Assembly (NCBI RefSeq): GCF_001269905.1
Contig: NZ_LHVK01000008.1
Location: 516,526-580,525 of the forward strand
Source of the DNA: Pseudomonas corrugata
GTDB taxonomy: Bacteria; Pseudomonadota; Gammaproteobacteria; Pseudomonadales; Pseudomonadaceae
Length of the DNA: 64,000 bases
Direction of reading: 5' to 3'
Made by a program: the position numbers and the translations under genes. Shown piece by piece: positions 29,869-39,024 of the stretch. Below the pieces are notes generated by a model. The model did not search any database and had not been told where the DNA came from. It saw only the letters and a list, made by a program, of their open reading frames with translations. The first letter of the stretch is position 1. Each line of letters starts with the position of its first letter.

Positions 29869-30573
29869 ATGAAACCGATTCAGCTGCCCTTAGGTGTGCG
29901 TCTGCGTGACGACGCCACCTTCATCAACTACTACCCAGGCGCCAACGCCGCTGCACTCGGCTATGTCGAGCGGCTTTGCGAAGCCGACGCCGGCTGGACC
30001 GAAAGCCTGATCTATCTCTGGGGCAAGGACGGGGTAGGGCGCACGCATCTGTTGCAGGCGGCTTGCCTGCGGTTCGAGCAACTGGGCGAGCCGGCGGTGT
30101 ACCTGCCACTGGCTGAGTTGCTGGATCGCGGGGTCGAGATCCTCGACAACCTCGAGCAGTACGAGCTGGTCTGTCTGGACGACCTCCAGGCCGTGGCCGG
30201 CAAGGCCGATTGGGAAGAGGCGCTGTTCCATCTGTTCAATCGGCTGCGCGACAGCGGTCGGCGTTTGCTGATCGCCGCGTCGACGTCACCACGGGAACTG
30301 CCGGTGAAGCTGGCGGATCTCAAGTCCCGCCTTACCCTGGCGCTGATCTTCCAGATGCGTCCGCTCTCCGACGAGGACAAGCTCCGTGCCTTGCAGCTGC
30401 GTGCTTCCCGCCGTGGCCTGCACCTGACCGACGAAGTCGGGCATTTCATCCTCACCCGTGGCACCCGCAGCATGAGTGCGCTGTTCGAATTGCTCGAACG
30501 CCTCGACCAGGCTTCCCTTCAGGCCCAGCGCAAGCTGACTATTCCTTTTTTGAAAGAAACCTTGGGCTGGTAA
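29869..30573 (+). CDS. hda: DnaA inactivator Hda
   Basis: The product has 234 residues, an AAA+ protein related to DnaA domain III. It begins MKPIQLPLGVRLRDDATF, holding the QLPL clamp-binding motif, and contains the Walker A-like GKDGVGRTHLLQ, Walker B VCLDDLQAV and Box VII SRLTLALIF. With the loaded beta clamp it promotes ATP-DnaA hydrolysis and prevents over-initiation. The ATG was chosen because QLPL must sit at the N-terminus. It is separated from the permease by 178 bp, so it may have its own promoter. Confidence 0.94.
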   Translation: MKPIQLPLGVRLRDDATFINYYPGANAAALGYVERLCEADAGWTESLIYLWGKDGVGRTHLLQAACLRFEQLGEPAVYLPLAELLDRGVEILDNLEQYELVCLDDLQAVAGKADWEEALFHLFNRLRDSGRRLLIAASTSPRELPVKLADLKSRLTLALIFQMRPLSDEDKLRALQLRASRRGLHLTDEVGHFILTRGTRSMSALFELLERLDQASLQAQRKLTIPFLKETLGW

Positions 30574-30608
30574 GCGGCGCGGTGAACTCGGTGGCAAGGG
30601 CATTTATC

Positions 30609-30640
30609 TGTGGTGAGGGGATAAATCCCCTCGCCACAAG
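30609..30640. repeat. short REP hairpin, GTGGCGAGGGGATTT type
   Basis: TGTGGTGAGGGGATAAATCC runs straight into CCTCGCCACA; one arm differs from the other at a single base. It lies 36 bp after hda. Confidence 0.85.
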
Positions 30641-30861
30641 GGTGTGTGCAGCTTTGTAACCGGCAGCCTCTAAGGCTACTCCAGGCATGGCAAAACCTGC
30701 GGTCCTGCTGGGCGGCAGGCCACATGACTTTCAAAATGGGCTTAAGCGCTTAGATGTAAACGTGAAACCGAGAAGTCACATTTGCATCGATTGAATTTGC
30801 AAATGAAGTCGATAGAAGGCATAGTCTCGCCATCTTTACTACTTCAGCCACGGTCGTGCCC

Positions 30862-31488
30862 ATGCTCAATCGCTTCGCACCCCTCGTGCCTCTCGCACTC
30901 GTTACCCTACTGTTCGGTTGCGCCGCCCACTCTCCAGTGTCGCAGCAAGCGCAACAACCACAGGTCAAGAGCTCCGTTACCGCCCAGTCTTCTTCCATGG
31001 CGTTCCAGGAAGAAATGGCAGACGACAAAGAACTGGCAGCCTTCGCTGGCAGCAAGCCCTATCAGCTTCCGGTGCTGGCCGACAGCATCCTGGAACGTGG
31101 CATGTCCCTGATCGGTACCCGCTACCGTTTCGGCGGTACTTCAGAAGCCGGCTTCGATTGCAGCGGTTTCATCGGTTATCTGTTCCGTGAGGAGGCCGGC
31201 ATGAACCTGCCGCGTTCCACACGTGAAATGATCAACGTGAATGCGCCTCTGGTAGCTCGCAACCAGCTGGAGCCCGGTGACCTGCTGTTCTTCAACACCA
31301 GCGGACGTCGTGGTCGCGTCAGTCATGCCGGTATCTACCTGGGCGACAACCAGTTCATTCATTCCAGCAGCCGCCGCAGCGGTGGCGTGCGGATCGACAG
31401 CCTGGGTGACACCTACTGGAACAAGACCTTCATCGAAGCCAAGCGCGCCCTTGCCATGGCACCGACCGTGGTCACCGCTCGCAAGTAA
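30862..31488 (+). CDS. C40 (NlpC/P60) peptidoglycan hydrolase lipoprotein
   Basis: The product has 208 residues. The signal ends in a lipobox (LLFGC), so it is a lipoprotein. The C-terminal NlpC/P60 domain has the catalytic Cys in YRFGGTSEAGFDCSGFIGYLF and His in VSHAGIYLGDNQFIHSSS. It should cut D-Glu-DAP or DAP-DAP crosslinks like Spr/MepS. A GTG at 30856 is an alternative start. It forms a tandem with the next gene, which has the same architecture; the pair arose by duplication. Confidence 0.93.
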   Translation: MLNRFAPLVPLALVTLLFGCAAHSPVSQQAQQPQVKSSVTAQSSSMAFQEEMADDKELAAFAGSKPYQLPVLADSILERGMSLIGTRYRFGGTSEAGFDCSGFIGYLFREEAGMNLPRSTREMINVNAPLVARNQLEPGDLLFFNTSGRRGRVSHAGIYLGDNQFIHSSSRRSGGVRIDSLGDTYWNKTFIEAKRALAMAPTVVTARK

Positions 31489-31502
31489 GCGCACAGTTTG
31501 TA

Positions 31503-31535
31503 AGGCAAACTTAAAGTCTTACTTGAAGTTTGCCT
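31503..31535 (+). terminator. stem-loop between the two NlpC/P60 genes
   Basis: AGGCAAACTT and AAGTTTGCCT form a perfect 10-bp stem with a 13-base loop, 14 bp past the first gene's stop. No T run follows, so it is at best a weak terminator or an RNA-protecting hairpin. Confidence 0.45.
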
Positions 31536-31653
31536 CATAGCCGCTAGAATCCTTGATCATTGATTGATGGCAATCCGCCTGCGTACTTCGCGGGCGGATC
31601 TGTTTTCATGTCCACGGCAGAAAAGCCGCATCCAGATCAGGATTGTTCTGCAT

Positions 31654-32187
31654 ATGTCGACGTCGGCCCGCCTCGCTCTCATCTGCCTTGCCGCACTGCT
31701 CAGCGCGTGCGCAAGTCAAACTCCACACCCCGCGCCCGTTCGGGCTCCAGTGGTCTTCGCACCTGCGCAACCCTTGCCTCCGGCCGCCGAAGATGTGCTT
31801 TTCCGTGCGCTTGGCCTGGTCGGGACGCCCTACCGCTGGGGCGGCAATACGCCGGATTCGGGCTTCGATTGCAGTGGCCTGATTGGTTACGTATACCGCG
31901 ATGCCGCCGGTATTTCCCTGCCACGCTCGACCCGCGAAATGATCGGCATGCGCGCCCCGGATGTCGGCAAGGATGCGTTGCAAAGCGGTGACCTGCTGTT
32001 CTTCGCCACCAACGGTGGCTCCCAGGTCAGCCATGCCGGGATCTACGTTGGTGAGGGTCGCTTCGTTCACGCGCCGGCCACCGGCGGTACGGTCAAGCTC
32101 GATAGCCTGTCCAAGGCCTATTGGCAGAAAGCCTATCTGAGTGCCAAGCGGGTGCTGCAACCGGAACACCTGGCGCGTTATCCCTGA
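31654..32187 (+). CDS. second C40 (NlpC/P60) peptidoglycan hydrolase lipoprotein
   Basis: The product has 177 residues: signal with lipobox (LLSAC), a Pro/Ala-rich linker (about 20-45), then an NlpC/P60 domain with Cys in YRWGGNTPDSGFDCSGLIGYVY and His in SHAGIYVGEGRFVHAPA. It shares DCSGxIGY, PRSTREMI and GDLLFF with its upstream neighbour but is shorter. ATG 31654 places the lipoprotein signal at the N-terminus. The two may divide septal and lateral wall growth, but this is inference. Confidence 0.93.
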   Translation: MSTSARLALICLAALLSACASQTPHPAPVRAPVVFAPAQPLPPAAEDVLFRALGLVGTPYRWGGNTPDSGFDCSGLIGYVYRDAAGISLPRSTREMIGMRAPDVGKDALQSGDLLFFATNGGSQVSHAGIYVGEGRFVHAPATGGTVKLDSLSKAYWQKAYLSAKRVLQPEHLARYP

Positions 32188-32202
32188 TTCGCGGAGGTTG
32201 TC

Positions 32203-32865
32203 ATGACCGCTCGCACCCTCAACCTCGATGATGCCCTTTACCAGTATCTGCTGGACGTTTCCCTGCGGGAGACGCCCTTGCAGCGACGCCTTCGGGATGA
32301 GACCCAGGCGCTGCCCATGGCGCGCTGGCAGATAGCACCCGAGCAGGGGCAATTCCTGGCATTGCTGGTGAAGCTCACTGGCGCCCGACGCTTGTTGGAA
32401 GTCGGTACGTTCACCGGCTACAGCGCGCTGTGCATGGCCTCGGTCCTGCCGCAGGATGGTTCGTTGATCTGTTGCGATATTCCCGGTGACTACAACGCCG
32501 TGGCGCTGCGCTATTGGCGCGAAGCCGGGCTGGCCGAGCGGATCGAGCTGCGCCTGGCGCCGGCACTGGAAACCCTCGACGACCTTGAGCGCCAAGGGCA
32601 GGGCGGCACGTTCGACCTGATCTTCATCGATGCTGACAAGGCCAACTACCCGGCTTACCTGGAACGCGCGCTACGGTTGCTGCGCGCAGGTGGGCTGGTG
32701 ATGTTCGATAACACGCTGTGGAGCGGTCGGGTGCTGGAAGCCCAGCCCCAGAGCGAAGACACCCGCGCCATCCAGGCCCTGAACCGCGCCTTGAAGGATG
32801 ACCGGCGGGTAGATTTGTCGCTGTTGCCGTTGGGAGATGGGTTGACCTTGTGTCGTAAGCTTTAA
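32203..32865 (+). CDS. SAM-dependent O-methyltransferase (family 3)
   Basis: The product has 220 residues and resembles caffeoyl-CoA/catechol O-methyltransferase family 3 proteins: LLEVGTFTGYSALCMA binds SAM, FIDADKANYPAYLERAL and GLVMFDNTLWSGRVLE hold metal ligands. The natural substrate of bacterial members is mostly unknown. It starts 16 bp after the NlpC/P60 gene and is probably its transcriptional partner. Confidence 0.9.
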   Translation: MTARTLNLDDALYQYLLDVSLRETPLQRRLRDETQALPMARWQIAPEQGQFLALLVKLTGARRLLEVGTFTGYSALCMASVLPQDGSLICCDIPGDYNAVALRYWREAGLAERIELRLAPALETLDDLERQGQGGTFDLIFIDADKANYPAYLERALRLLRAGGLVMFDNTLWSGRVLEAQPQSEDTRAIQALNRALKDDRRVDLSLLPLGDGLTLCRKL

Positions 32866-32888
32866 TTATGATTTCTGGTCGGATGATG

Positions 32889-33022
32889 TTGTGGCGAGGG
32901 GATTTATCCCCGCTGGGGGGCGAAGCAGCCCTATATCCTGAGACCTCGGTGTGTCAGACAGATTGAGTTGACTGGTTTGGGGCTGCTGCGCAGCCCAGCG
33001 GGGATAAATCCCCTCGCCACAG
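32889..33022. repeat. long REP pair, GTGGCGAGGGGATTT type
   Basis: TTGTGGCGAGGGGATTTATC with CCCCGCTGGGG faces its inverse across about 60 bp. It has the same arrangement as 8977-9112 and lies between convergent genes. Confidence 0.9.
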
Positions 33023-33046
33023 AGTTGTCCGCAGGTCATCGGTGGT

Positions 33047-34357
33047 TCATTTACCCGACACCCGCCATACCTTGTTCCCCACATCATCGGCCACCAGCAA
33101 CCCGCCCTGCTTGTCGATCACCACGCCTACCGGTCGGCCCTGGGCTTTTTCATCTGCGTTCAGGAAACCGGTCAGCACATCCACGGGTTTTCCTGCCGGT
33201 TTGCCGCTGTTGAAGGGTACGAAAATCACTTTGTAGCCACTGTGGGGCTTACGGTTCCAGGAACCATGCTGGCCAATGAATGCGCCTTCGGTGAAGGGCG
33301 CAGGCAGGGCACTGCCTTCGGCGAAAGTCAGGCCCAGTGAGGCTGTGTGTGGGCCGACCGCGTAGTCTGGGGCGATGGCTTTCGCCACCAGTGCCGGGTT
33401 CTGTGGCTCGACCCGCACGTCAACATGCTGACCATAATAGCTGTAGGGCCACCCATAAAAGGCGCCGTCCTTGACCGAGGTGATGTAGTCCGGCACCAGG
33501 TCGCTGCCGATCTCATCCCGCTCGTTCACTGCGGTCCACAAGGCACCGCTGCGCGGTTCCCAGGCCAGGCCGTTAGGGTTGCGCAGGCCGGAAGCGAAAA
33601 TGCGGTGATTGCCGGTGGCGCGGTCCACTTCCCAGATCGCCGCGCGGCCTTCCTCCGCCTCCATGCCATTTTCCGCGACGTTGCTGTTCGAGCCGGTGGT
33701 GACGTAAAGCTTGCTGCCGTCACGGCTGGCGATCACGTTCTTGGTCCAGTGGTGATTGATGGTGCCACCTGGCAGATCGATGACCTTGGTCGGCTGCGCT
33801 TTGATTTGCGTGTCGCCGTCCTTGTAGGGGAAACGGATCAACTGGTCGGTGTCGGCCACATACAGGTCATTGCCAACCAATGTCATGCCGAATGGCGAAT
33901 TGAGGTTTTCCAGGAATACCGTGCGGGTTTCGGCGATGCCATCGTGATCGGCATCACGCAACAACGTAATGCGATTGGGGCTGGGGACGCCGGCGCCGGC
34001 GCGCCCCATGACTTTTTTCATCACCCAGCCACGGATGCCCTTGGCATCGTCCGGTTTGGGCGGGGCATTGGTTTCCGCCACCAGCACGTCGCCATTGGGC
34101 AGCACGTAGAGCCAGCGTGGGTGGTCCAGGCCTTCGGCGAACGCCACCACTTTCAGGCCTTCGGCCGCGGTTGGTTTGGCGCCCTGGGGCCACCCGACGG
34201 CTTCGGCGATATTGACGGTAGGGACCAGGGTCTTGTTCGGTTCGGGCAGTTTTGGCGATGGGCCGGTGCCGTCGGAGACTTGCAGTGTGGAAGACTCGCC
34301 ACAAGCGACAAGCCCTGCGGCGAGGGCGATGATCAGAAGGTGCGGTGGCTTGAGCAT
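33047..34357 (-). CDS. sorbosone dehydrogenase family lipoprotein (PQQ/sGDH-like beta-propeller)
   Basis: The product has 436 residues. A lipoprotein signal ends GLVACG. The body fits the soluble glucose dehydrogenase/sorbosone dehydrogenase propeller: [95 protein letters not shown] and [27 protein letters not shown]. These proteins oxidise sugars or related aldoses in the periplasm, often with PQQ; the substrate is not evident. It is monocistronic. Confidence 0.9.
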   Translation of the reverse strand: MLKPPHLLIIALAAGLVACGESSTLQVSDGTGPSPKLPEPNKTLVPTVNIAEAVGWPQGAKPTAAEGLKVVAFAEGLDHPRWLYVLPNGDVLVAETNAPPKPDDAKGIRGWVMKKVMGRAGAGVPSPNRITLLRDADHDGIAETRTVFLENLNSPFGMTLVGNDLYVADTDQLIRFPYKDGDTQIKAQPTKVIDLPGGTINHHWTKNVIASRDGSKLYVTTGSNSNVAENGMEAEEGRAAIWEVDRATGNHRIFASGLRNPNGLAWEPRSGALWTAVNERDEIGSDLVPDYITSVKDGAFYGWPYSYYGQHVDVRVEPQNPALVAKAIAPDYAVGPHTASLGLTFAEGSALPAPFTEGAFIGQHGSWNRKPHSGYKVIFVPFNSGKPAGKPVDVLTGFLNADEKAQGRPVGVVIDKQGGLLVADDVGNKVWRVSGK

Positions 34358-34423
34358 GCTGGCTTCCCTATGAATGCATGTGGTTATTCATAGAGAAGCA
34401 TATACCGGCGATGGTTCAACCGG

Positions 34424-35008
34424 TCAGCCGTGAGCCTGCTTGAACAGCACGGCGATGCCCGGATGGTAGTGACCGGCCTCGTTGCGCAACTTGCGATAGT
34501 TGTAAGGGAAGTACCAGGCCACGGCGCAGGTGTTCTCCTTTTGCAAGTCATCGATCATATCCTGCAGTTCTTCAGGTGTAGCGCTTTGCTGGGCTTTTTG
34601 CGGGGCGACGAACAGGCAGCCCAGCTTCAGGTCAGTGGCGTAGCTGATGCGCTTGGCATCGCTGGTGACATCCTGCAGGGGTTGGGTCAGGTTGAGGCTC
34701 TTGACCTTCGGCCAGCGTTGGGTGGCCTGGATGAACGCTCGATCCTCGGCGCCGGCAATGAACAGGTCGGCAGTGACATTGCGTTCACCTTCTTCATTCT
34801 GCTTACGGGTCGCGGTGTTCTGCAGCGTGATCATCTCGGCCATCCAGGCGGCGGCCGAGAGCAGCCCGAGGTTGGCCTTTTCATCGAACCAGTAAGGCGT
34901 ATCGTTATCGCCGCGCACGGCGTTGTAACGGTCGATACAGTCAAACCAGCGTTCCAGCACCGGGCGCAGGAATTCCAGCCTTGGATTGCTGATGATCATG
35001 CCTTGCAT
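34424..35008 (-). CDS. hypothetical protein
   Basis: The product has 194 residues, no signal or membrane segment and no motif I recognise: MQGMIISNPRLEFLRPVLERWFDCIDRYNAV, LGLLSAAAWMAEMITLQNTATRKQNEEGERNVTADLFI, and QKENTCAVAWYFPYNYRKLRNEAGHYHPGIAVLFKQAHG. It is probably cytoplasmic. The frame is open to 35062, but the ATG at 35008 follows AGAGGG. It lies between the sorbosone dehydrogenase and the cobalamin riboswitch, on the other strand from the cob genes. Not obviously related to either. Confidence 0.7.
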   Translation of the reverse strand: MQGMIISNPRLEFLRPVLERWFDCIDRYNAVRGDNDTPYWFDEKANLGLLSAAAWMAEMITLQNTATRKQNEEGERNVTADLFIAGAEDRAFIQATQRWPKVKSLNLTQPLQDVTSDAKRISYATDLKLGCLFVAPQKAQQSATPEELQDMIDDLQKENTCAVAWYFPYNYRKLRNEAGHYHPGIAVLFKQAHG

Positions 35009-35448
35009 GTTTTTGCCCTCTTGTTTTTGTGATATCGGGTCGTAATGCCTATTTGATATCACTTGCCGCAGCGTGACACAAGATTGGCGTCACTTTATTG
35101 ATCCAGGCCCATAATCAATGCTGGGCCCACGGCGGCTTTAATTGACGCTCCACCCCCAACCCTCTAACCTTCGCGACTTGTTTCAGGTGCTCTGTGACCC
35201 TGGTCGACAGAGTGAAACAGGGAAGCCGGTGATAACCCGGCGCTGCCCCCGCAACGGTAAATGAGTCAAAGCTGCCAGCAAGCCACTGTGTCTCGACATG
35301 GGAAGGCGCGCAGCCCGGCATCACGCCGCTCATGAGCCCGGAGACCGGCCTGATTCATCCAGCGGCATCACGGTGGGCGATGCCAGGCTTGTTGCCGTCT
35401 TTTCCTGTGCCCGCCTGCCGTTATCCAGTTCCCAACGGAGGCTTCCCC
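35009..35448. other. 440-bp intergenic region before cobO
   Basis: It contains the promoters of the divergent hypothetical gene and of the cob operon, the adenosylcobalamin riboswitch and about 90 bp of leader. No ORF in it looks real. Confidence 0.75.
35178..35355 (+). promoter_or_regulatory. adenosylcobalamin riboswitch
   Basis: The aptamer core reads GGGAAGCCGGTGATAACCC, GCTGCCCCCGCAACGGTAAA, GCTGCCAGCAAGCCACTGT, and a downstream GAGCCCGGAGACCGGCCTG. These are the standard conserved boxes of the cobalamin riboswitch, with GCCACTG at 35282-35288 and the 3' closing P1 arm near 35340-35355. It precedes cobO by about 95 nt. It should shut down the cob operon when B12 is plentiful. Confidence 0.95.
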
Positions 35449-36075
35449 ATGACCGGCTCCCCCAATACAGATGCGTCCGACCGCGACGAGCGTCACCTGG
35501 CGCGCATGCTGCGCAAGAAAGCCGTGATCGACGAGCGCATTGCCAATTCCCCGAACGAATGCGGCTTGTTGCTGGTGCTGACCGGCAATGGCAAGGGCAA
35601 GAGCAGTTCGGCATTCGGCATGCTGGCCCGAGCCATGGGACATGGGATGCAATGTGGCGTGGTGCAGTTCATCAAGGGCCGCAACAGCACTGGTGAGGAG
35701 TTGTTCTTCCGGCGCTTCCCGGAGCAGGTGCGCTTTCATGTCATGGGCGAAGGGTTTACCTGGGAAACCCAGGATCGACAGCGCGACATCGCAGCCGCCG
35801 AAGCGGCTTGGGCGGTGTCGCGCCAGTTGCTGAGCGACCCGTCCATTGGCCTGGTGGTGCTCGACGAACTGAACATTGCCCTCAAGCACGGTTACCTCGA
35901 TCTCGATCAGGTCCTGAGCGATCTGCAGGCGCGTCCCCCCATGCAGCATGTCGTGGTGACCGGTCGCGGCGCCAAGCCGGAAATGATCGAGCTGGCGGAC
36001 ACCGTCACCGAAATGGGCATGATCAAGCACGCCTTCCAGGCCGGCATCAAGGCACAGAAAGGCGTCGAACTGTGA
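35449..36075 (+). CDS. cobO: cob(I)yrinic acid a,c-diamide adenosyltransferase CobO
   Basis: The product has 208 residues with the ATP loop TGNGKGKSSSAFGMLARAM and VVLDELNIALKHGYLDLDQVL. It adds the adenosyl group to the cobalt of cobyrinic acid a,c-diamide and also salvages corrinoids. GGAGG precedes ATG 35449; an in-frame ATG at 35332 is inside the riboswitch and is rejected. First gene of the operon under the riboswitch; its stop overlaps the cobB start. Confidence 0.96.
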   Translation: MTGSPNTDASDRDERHLARMLRKKAVIDERIANSPNECGLLLVLTGNGKGKSSSAFGMLARAMGHGMQCGVVQFIKGRNSTGEELFFRRFPEQVRFHVMGEGFTWETQDRQRDIAAAEAAWAVSRQLLSDPSIGLVVLDELNIALKHGYLDLDQVLSDLQARPPMQHVVVTGRGAKPEMIELADTVTEMGMIKHAFQAGIKAQKGVEL

Positions 36076-37472
36076 GTGACGCTTCGTTTCCGGACCGCCA
36101 ATGCCCGGCGGTGCTGATTGCCGCCCCGGCGTCGGGGCAAGGCAAGACTACGGTCACCGCCGCCCTGGCCCGGTTGCATCGCAACCAGGGACGCAAGGTG
36201 CGCGTATTCAAATGCGGCCCTGATTTCCTCGACCCGATGATTCTGGAGCGTGCCAGCGGCGCACCGGTCTATCAATTGGACATGTGGATGGTCGGCGAGC
36301 AGGAAAGCCGACGGCTGTTGTGGGAAGCCGCCGCCGAAGCGGACCTGATCCTGATCGAAGGGGTGATGGGGCTGTTCGACGGCACGCCGTCCAGTGCCGA
36401 CCTGGCGCGGCATTTCGGCGTTCCGGTGCTGGCGGTGATCGACGGCACGGCCATGGCCCAGACCTTTGGTGCCCTGGCCCTCGGGCTGGCGCGCTATCAG
36501 CCGGACCTGCCCTTCGCCGGCGTGCTGGCCAACCGTGTCGGCACCGTGCGCCATGCGCAATTGCTCGAAGGCAGCCTCACAGAAGGCTTGCGCTGGTACG
36601 GCGCGCTGTCCCGGGAAACCGGAATCGAACTGCCGAGTCGTCACCTCGGGCTGGTCCAGGCCAGCGAGCTGAATGACCTGGACCTGCGCCTCGACGCCGC
36701 AGCCGAAGCCTTGGCCAGCAGTTGCGAAGTGACGCTCCCGCCGGCGGTTACGTTCGCCGCCCCCGAGGTGATTGCCGCGCAGCCGTGGCTCGACGGGGTC
36801 CGCATTGCTGTGGCCCGGGACGAAGCGTTTGCCTTCACCTATGGCGCGAGCCTCGATCTGCTACGAGCTATGGGCGCGCAGTTGCGCTTTTTTTCACCCA
36901 TCCACGATCGCGAGCTGCCCGAGGCGGACAGCCTGTACCTGCCTGGCGGTTATCCTGAGCTGCATCACCTTGCCCTGGCGCAGAACGCGCCGATGCTGAC
37001 GGCGATCCGTGCTCACCACAACGCCGGCAAACCGTTGTTGGCGGAGTGCGGCGGCATGCTGTATCTGCTGGACTCACTGACCGACGTCGAGGGCAATCGC
37101 GCCGAGCTGCTCGGCTTGCTCGCCGGTGACGCGCAGATGCAGAAGCGCCTGGCCGCCCTGGCGTTGCAATCGGTGGAATTGCCGGAAGGTAATCTGCGCG
37201 GACATACCTACCACCATTCGCTGACCAGCACTGAGCTGGAGCCGATCGCCCGTGGTCATAGCCCTAACGGTGGGCGTGGCGCGGAGGCGGTGTTCCGGCA
37301 GGGGCGGATGACGGCCTCCTATGTGCATTTCTATTTTCCGTCGAATCCGAGGGCCATCGCCGCGCTGTTGGCGCCGGACCCTGAAGCCGCTTTCGCAAGC
37401 AAGCCCGCTCCCAGGTTGGATGGGTGTTCACAATTCCCTGTGGGAGCGGGCTTGCTCGCGAAGAGGCCATGA
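36072..37472 (+). CDS. cobB: cobyrinic acid a,c-diamide synthase CobB, with REP-encoded C-terminus
   Basis: The product has 466 residues. It has an N-terminal ATPase-like domain (LIAAPASGQGKTTVTAALA, IEGVMGLFDG) and a C-terminal class I glutamine amidotransferase domain (LPGGYPELH, LLAECGGMLYLLD with the nucleophilic Cys). It amidates the a and c side chains of (hydrogeno)cobyrinic acid. The family end corresponds to about YFPSNPRAIAALLAPDPEA; the last ~26 residues (from about 441) are encoded by a REP pair at 37393-37464. The start is GTG 36072, overlapping the cobO stop; the stop overlaps the bluB ATG. Confidence 0.94.
   Translation: MSDASFPDRQCPAVLIAAPASGQGKTTVTAALARLHRNQGRKVRVFKCGPDFLDPMILERASGAPVYQLDMWMVGEQESRRLLWEAAAEADLILIEGVMGLFDGTPSSADLARHFGVPVLAVIDGTAMAQTFGALALGLARYQPDLPFAGVLANRVGTVRHAQLLEGSLTEGLRWYGALSRETGIELPSRHLGLVQASELNDLDLRLDAAAEALASSCEVTLPPAVTFAAPEVIAAQPWLDGVRIAVARDEAFAFTYGASLDLLRAMGAQLRFFSPIHDRELPEADSLYLPGGYPELHHLALAQNAPMLTAIRAHHNAGKPLLAECGGMLYLLDSLTDVEGNRAELLGLLAGDAQMQKRLAALALQSVELPEGNLRGHTYHHSLTSTELEPIARGHSPNGGRGAEAVFRQGRMTASYVHFYFPSNPRAIAALLAPDPEAAFASKPAPRLDGCSQFPVGAGLLAKRP
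37393..37464. repeat. REP pair inside the 3' end of cobB
   Basis: TTCGCAAGCAAGCCCGCTCCC and GGGAGCGGGCTTGCTCGCGA form the two arms around a 30-bp spacer. They are translated in the cobB frame and end 5 bp before the bluB start codon, whose ribosome site AGAGG overlaps the repeat edge. Confidence 0.9.
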
Positions 37473-38119
37473 CTGACAACGCATTTCCTAAGGCCGAACG
37501 CGACGCCATCTACCGCGCCATCGCCGAACGCCGCGACATGCGGCATTTCACCGGTGGCACCGTGGAACCGCAGTTGCTGCGCCGTCTGCTGGAAGCCGCT
37601 CATCAGGCGCCGAGCGTGGGCCTGATGCAACCTTGGCGGTTCATCCGCATCAGTGATCGCGCCCTGCGGGCCGATATCCGGGCATTGGTGGAGCAGGAGC
37701 GCATTCGCACCGCCGAGGCCCTGGGCGAACGCAGCGATGAGTTCATGAAACTCAAGGTCGAAGGCATCAATGACTGCGCCGAAGTGCTGGTGGCGGCGTT
37801 GATGGATGACCGCGAGCGACACATCTTCGGCCGTCGGACCTTGCCGGAGATGGACCTCGCCTCGCTGTCCTGCGCGATCCAGAATCTGTGGCTGGCTTCC
37901 CGCGCCGAAGGGCTGGGGATGGGCTGGGTTTCGCTGTTCGAGCCCCAGGCCCTGGCCGATCTGCTGGGCCTGCCTGCGGGTGCCAAGCCCCTGGCGGTAC
38001 TCTGCCTCGGCCCGGTGGAGGGGTTTTATCCGGCACCGATGCTCGCCCTGGAAGGCTGGGCACAACCGCGTTCACTCAATGAACTGCTCTATGAAAACCG
38101 TTGGGGAGTGAACCCATGA
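37469..38119 (+). CDS. bluB: 5,6-dimethylbenzimidazole synthase BluB
   Basis: The product has 216 residues of the nitroreductase-like BluB family: [39 protein letters not shown] binds FMN, and [19 protein letters not shown] closes the fold. It cleaves FMNH2 with O2 to form the lower ligand of B12. The frame is open from 37424 but that part is REP DNA; ATG 37469 is used. Its stop overlaps the cbiB ATG. Confidence 0.95.
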   Translation: MTDNAFPKAERDAIYRAIAERRDMRHFTGGTVEPQLLRRLLEAAHQAPSVGLMQPWRFIRISDRALRADIRALVEQERIRTAEALGERSDEFMKLKVEGINDCAEVLVAALMDDRERHIFGRRTLPEMDLASLSCAIQNLWLASRAEGLGMGWVSLFEPQALADLLGLPAGAKPLAVLCLGPVEGFYPAPMLALEGWAQPRSLNELLYENRWGVNP

Positions 38120-39024
38120 GTGTCGCGCTGCTCAGTGCCGCCGCCGTAGCGCTGGATGCATTGCTGGGTGAACCTCGGCGTTGGCATCCGCTGGTGGCGT
38201 TCGGCCGCTTTGCTGATCGCATCGAGCAACGCTTCAACTCCGGTGGGCGCGGCTGGCGCAGCCACGGGGTCACGGCGTGGGTCATTGCGGTGGTGCCGCT
38301 GACCCTGCTCGCCACGGCCCTGTCCTGGGCGCCGCTGGTGGGTTGGCTGGTGGATATCCTGGCGTTGTACTGCGCCCTCGGCCTGCGCAGCCTCGGCGAG
38401 CATGTCGAGCCGGTGGCCCGGGCGTTGCGCAGCGGCGATCTGGACGAAGCACGCAAGCGCGTCGGCTATCTGGTCAGCCGCGAAACCCGTGGGCTGGACG
38501 AAACCGCCGTCGCCCGCGCGGCCACCGAGTCAGTACTGGAGAACGGCAGCGACGCGGTATTCGCCGCGCTGTTCTGGTTCGCCGTGGCGGGTGCGCCCGG
38601 CGTGGTGTTGTATCGCCTGAGCAATACCCTCGACGCCATGTGGGGCTATCGCAACGAACGCTTCGAGCGCTTTGGCTGGGCCGCGGCAAAGATCGACGAC
38701 GTGCTCAACTACATTCCGGCGCGGCTGGTGGCGTTGACCTACGCGCTGCTGGGAAAAACCCGCCTGGCGCTCCGGTGTTGGCGCAGCCAGGGCCCTACCT
38801 GGGACAGCCCCAATGCGGGTCCTGTCATGGCCGCCGGTGCCGGCGCGCTGGGCGTCGAGCTGGGGGGCGCGGCGGTGTATCACGGTGAACTGCACCAGCG
38901 CCCGCCACTGGGGGAGGGCGTACCGGCGAGCGCCGATTCCATTGATCGCGGCTGGCAACTGGTGCAGCGCGGCGTATGGTTGTGGTTGCTGATTCTCTGC
39001 CTGGGAGCTGAGTTCTATGCTTGA
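38116..39024 (+). CDS. cbiB: adenosylcobinamide-phosphate synthase CbiB
   Basis: The product has 302 residues (CobD in P. denitrificans naming). It starts [37 protein letters not shown] and has several membrane helices ([34 protein letters not shown]). [14 protein letters not shown] and [18 protein letters not shown] are family motifs. It joins (R)-1-amino-2-propanol phosphate to adenosylcobyric acid in the inner membrane. It overlaps both neighbours by a few bases. Confidence 0.95.
   Translation: MSVALLSAAAVALDALLGEPRRWHPLVAFGRFADRIEQRFNSGGRGWRSHGVTAWVIAVVPLTLLATALSWAPLVGWLVDILALYCALGLRSLGEHVEPVARALRSGDLDEARKRVGYLVSRETRGLDETAVARAATESVLENGSDAVFAALFWFAVAGAPGVVLYRLSNTLDAMWGYRNERFERFGWAAAKIDDVLNYIPARLVALTYALLGKTRLALRCWRSQGPTWDSPNAGPVMAAGAGALGVELGGAAVYHGELHQRPPLGEGVPASADSIDRGWQLVQRGVWLWLLILCLGAEFYA

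Noticed and set aside
30022..30060. Hda Walker A with Arg in place of Lys (GKDGVGRTH) as a broken ATPase
   Set aside because: Hda proteins commonly show this degenerate form; it is not an anomaly.
37424..37468. Earlier bluB start
   Set aside because: The extra residues (MFTIPCGSGLAREEA) come from the REP; ATG 37469 overlaps the cobB stop and gives the BluB family start.
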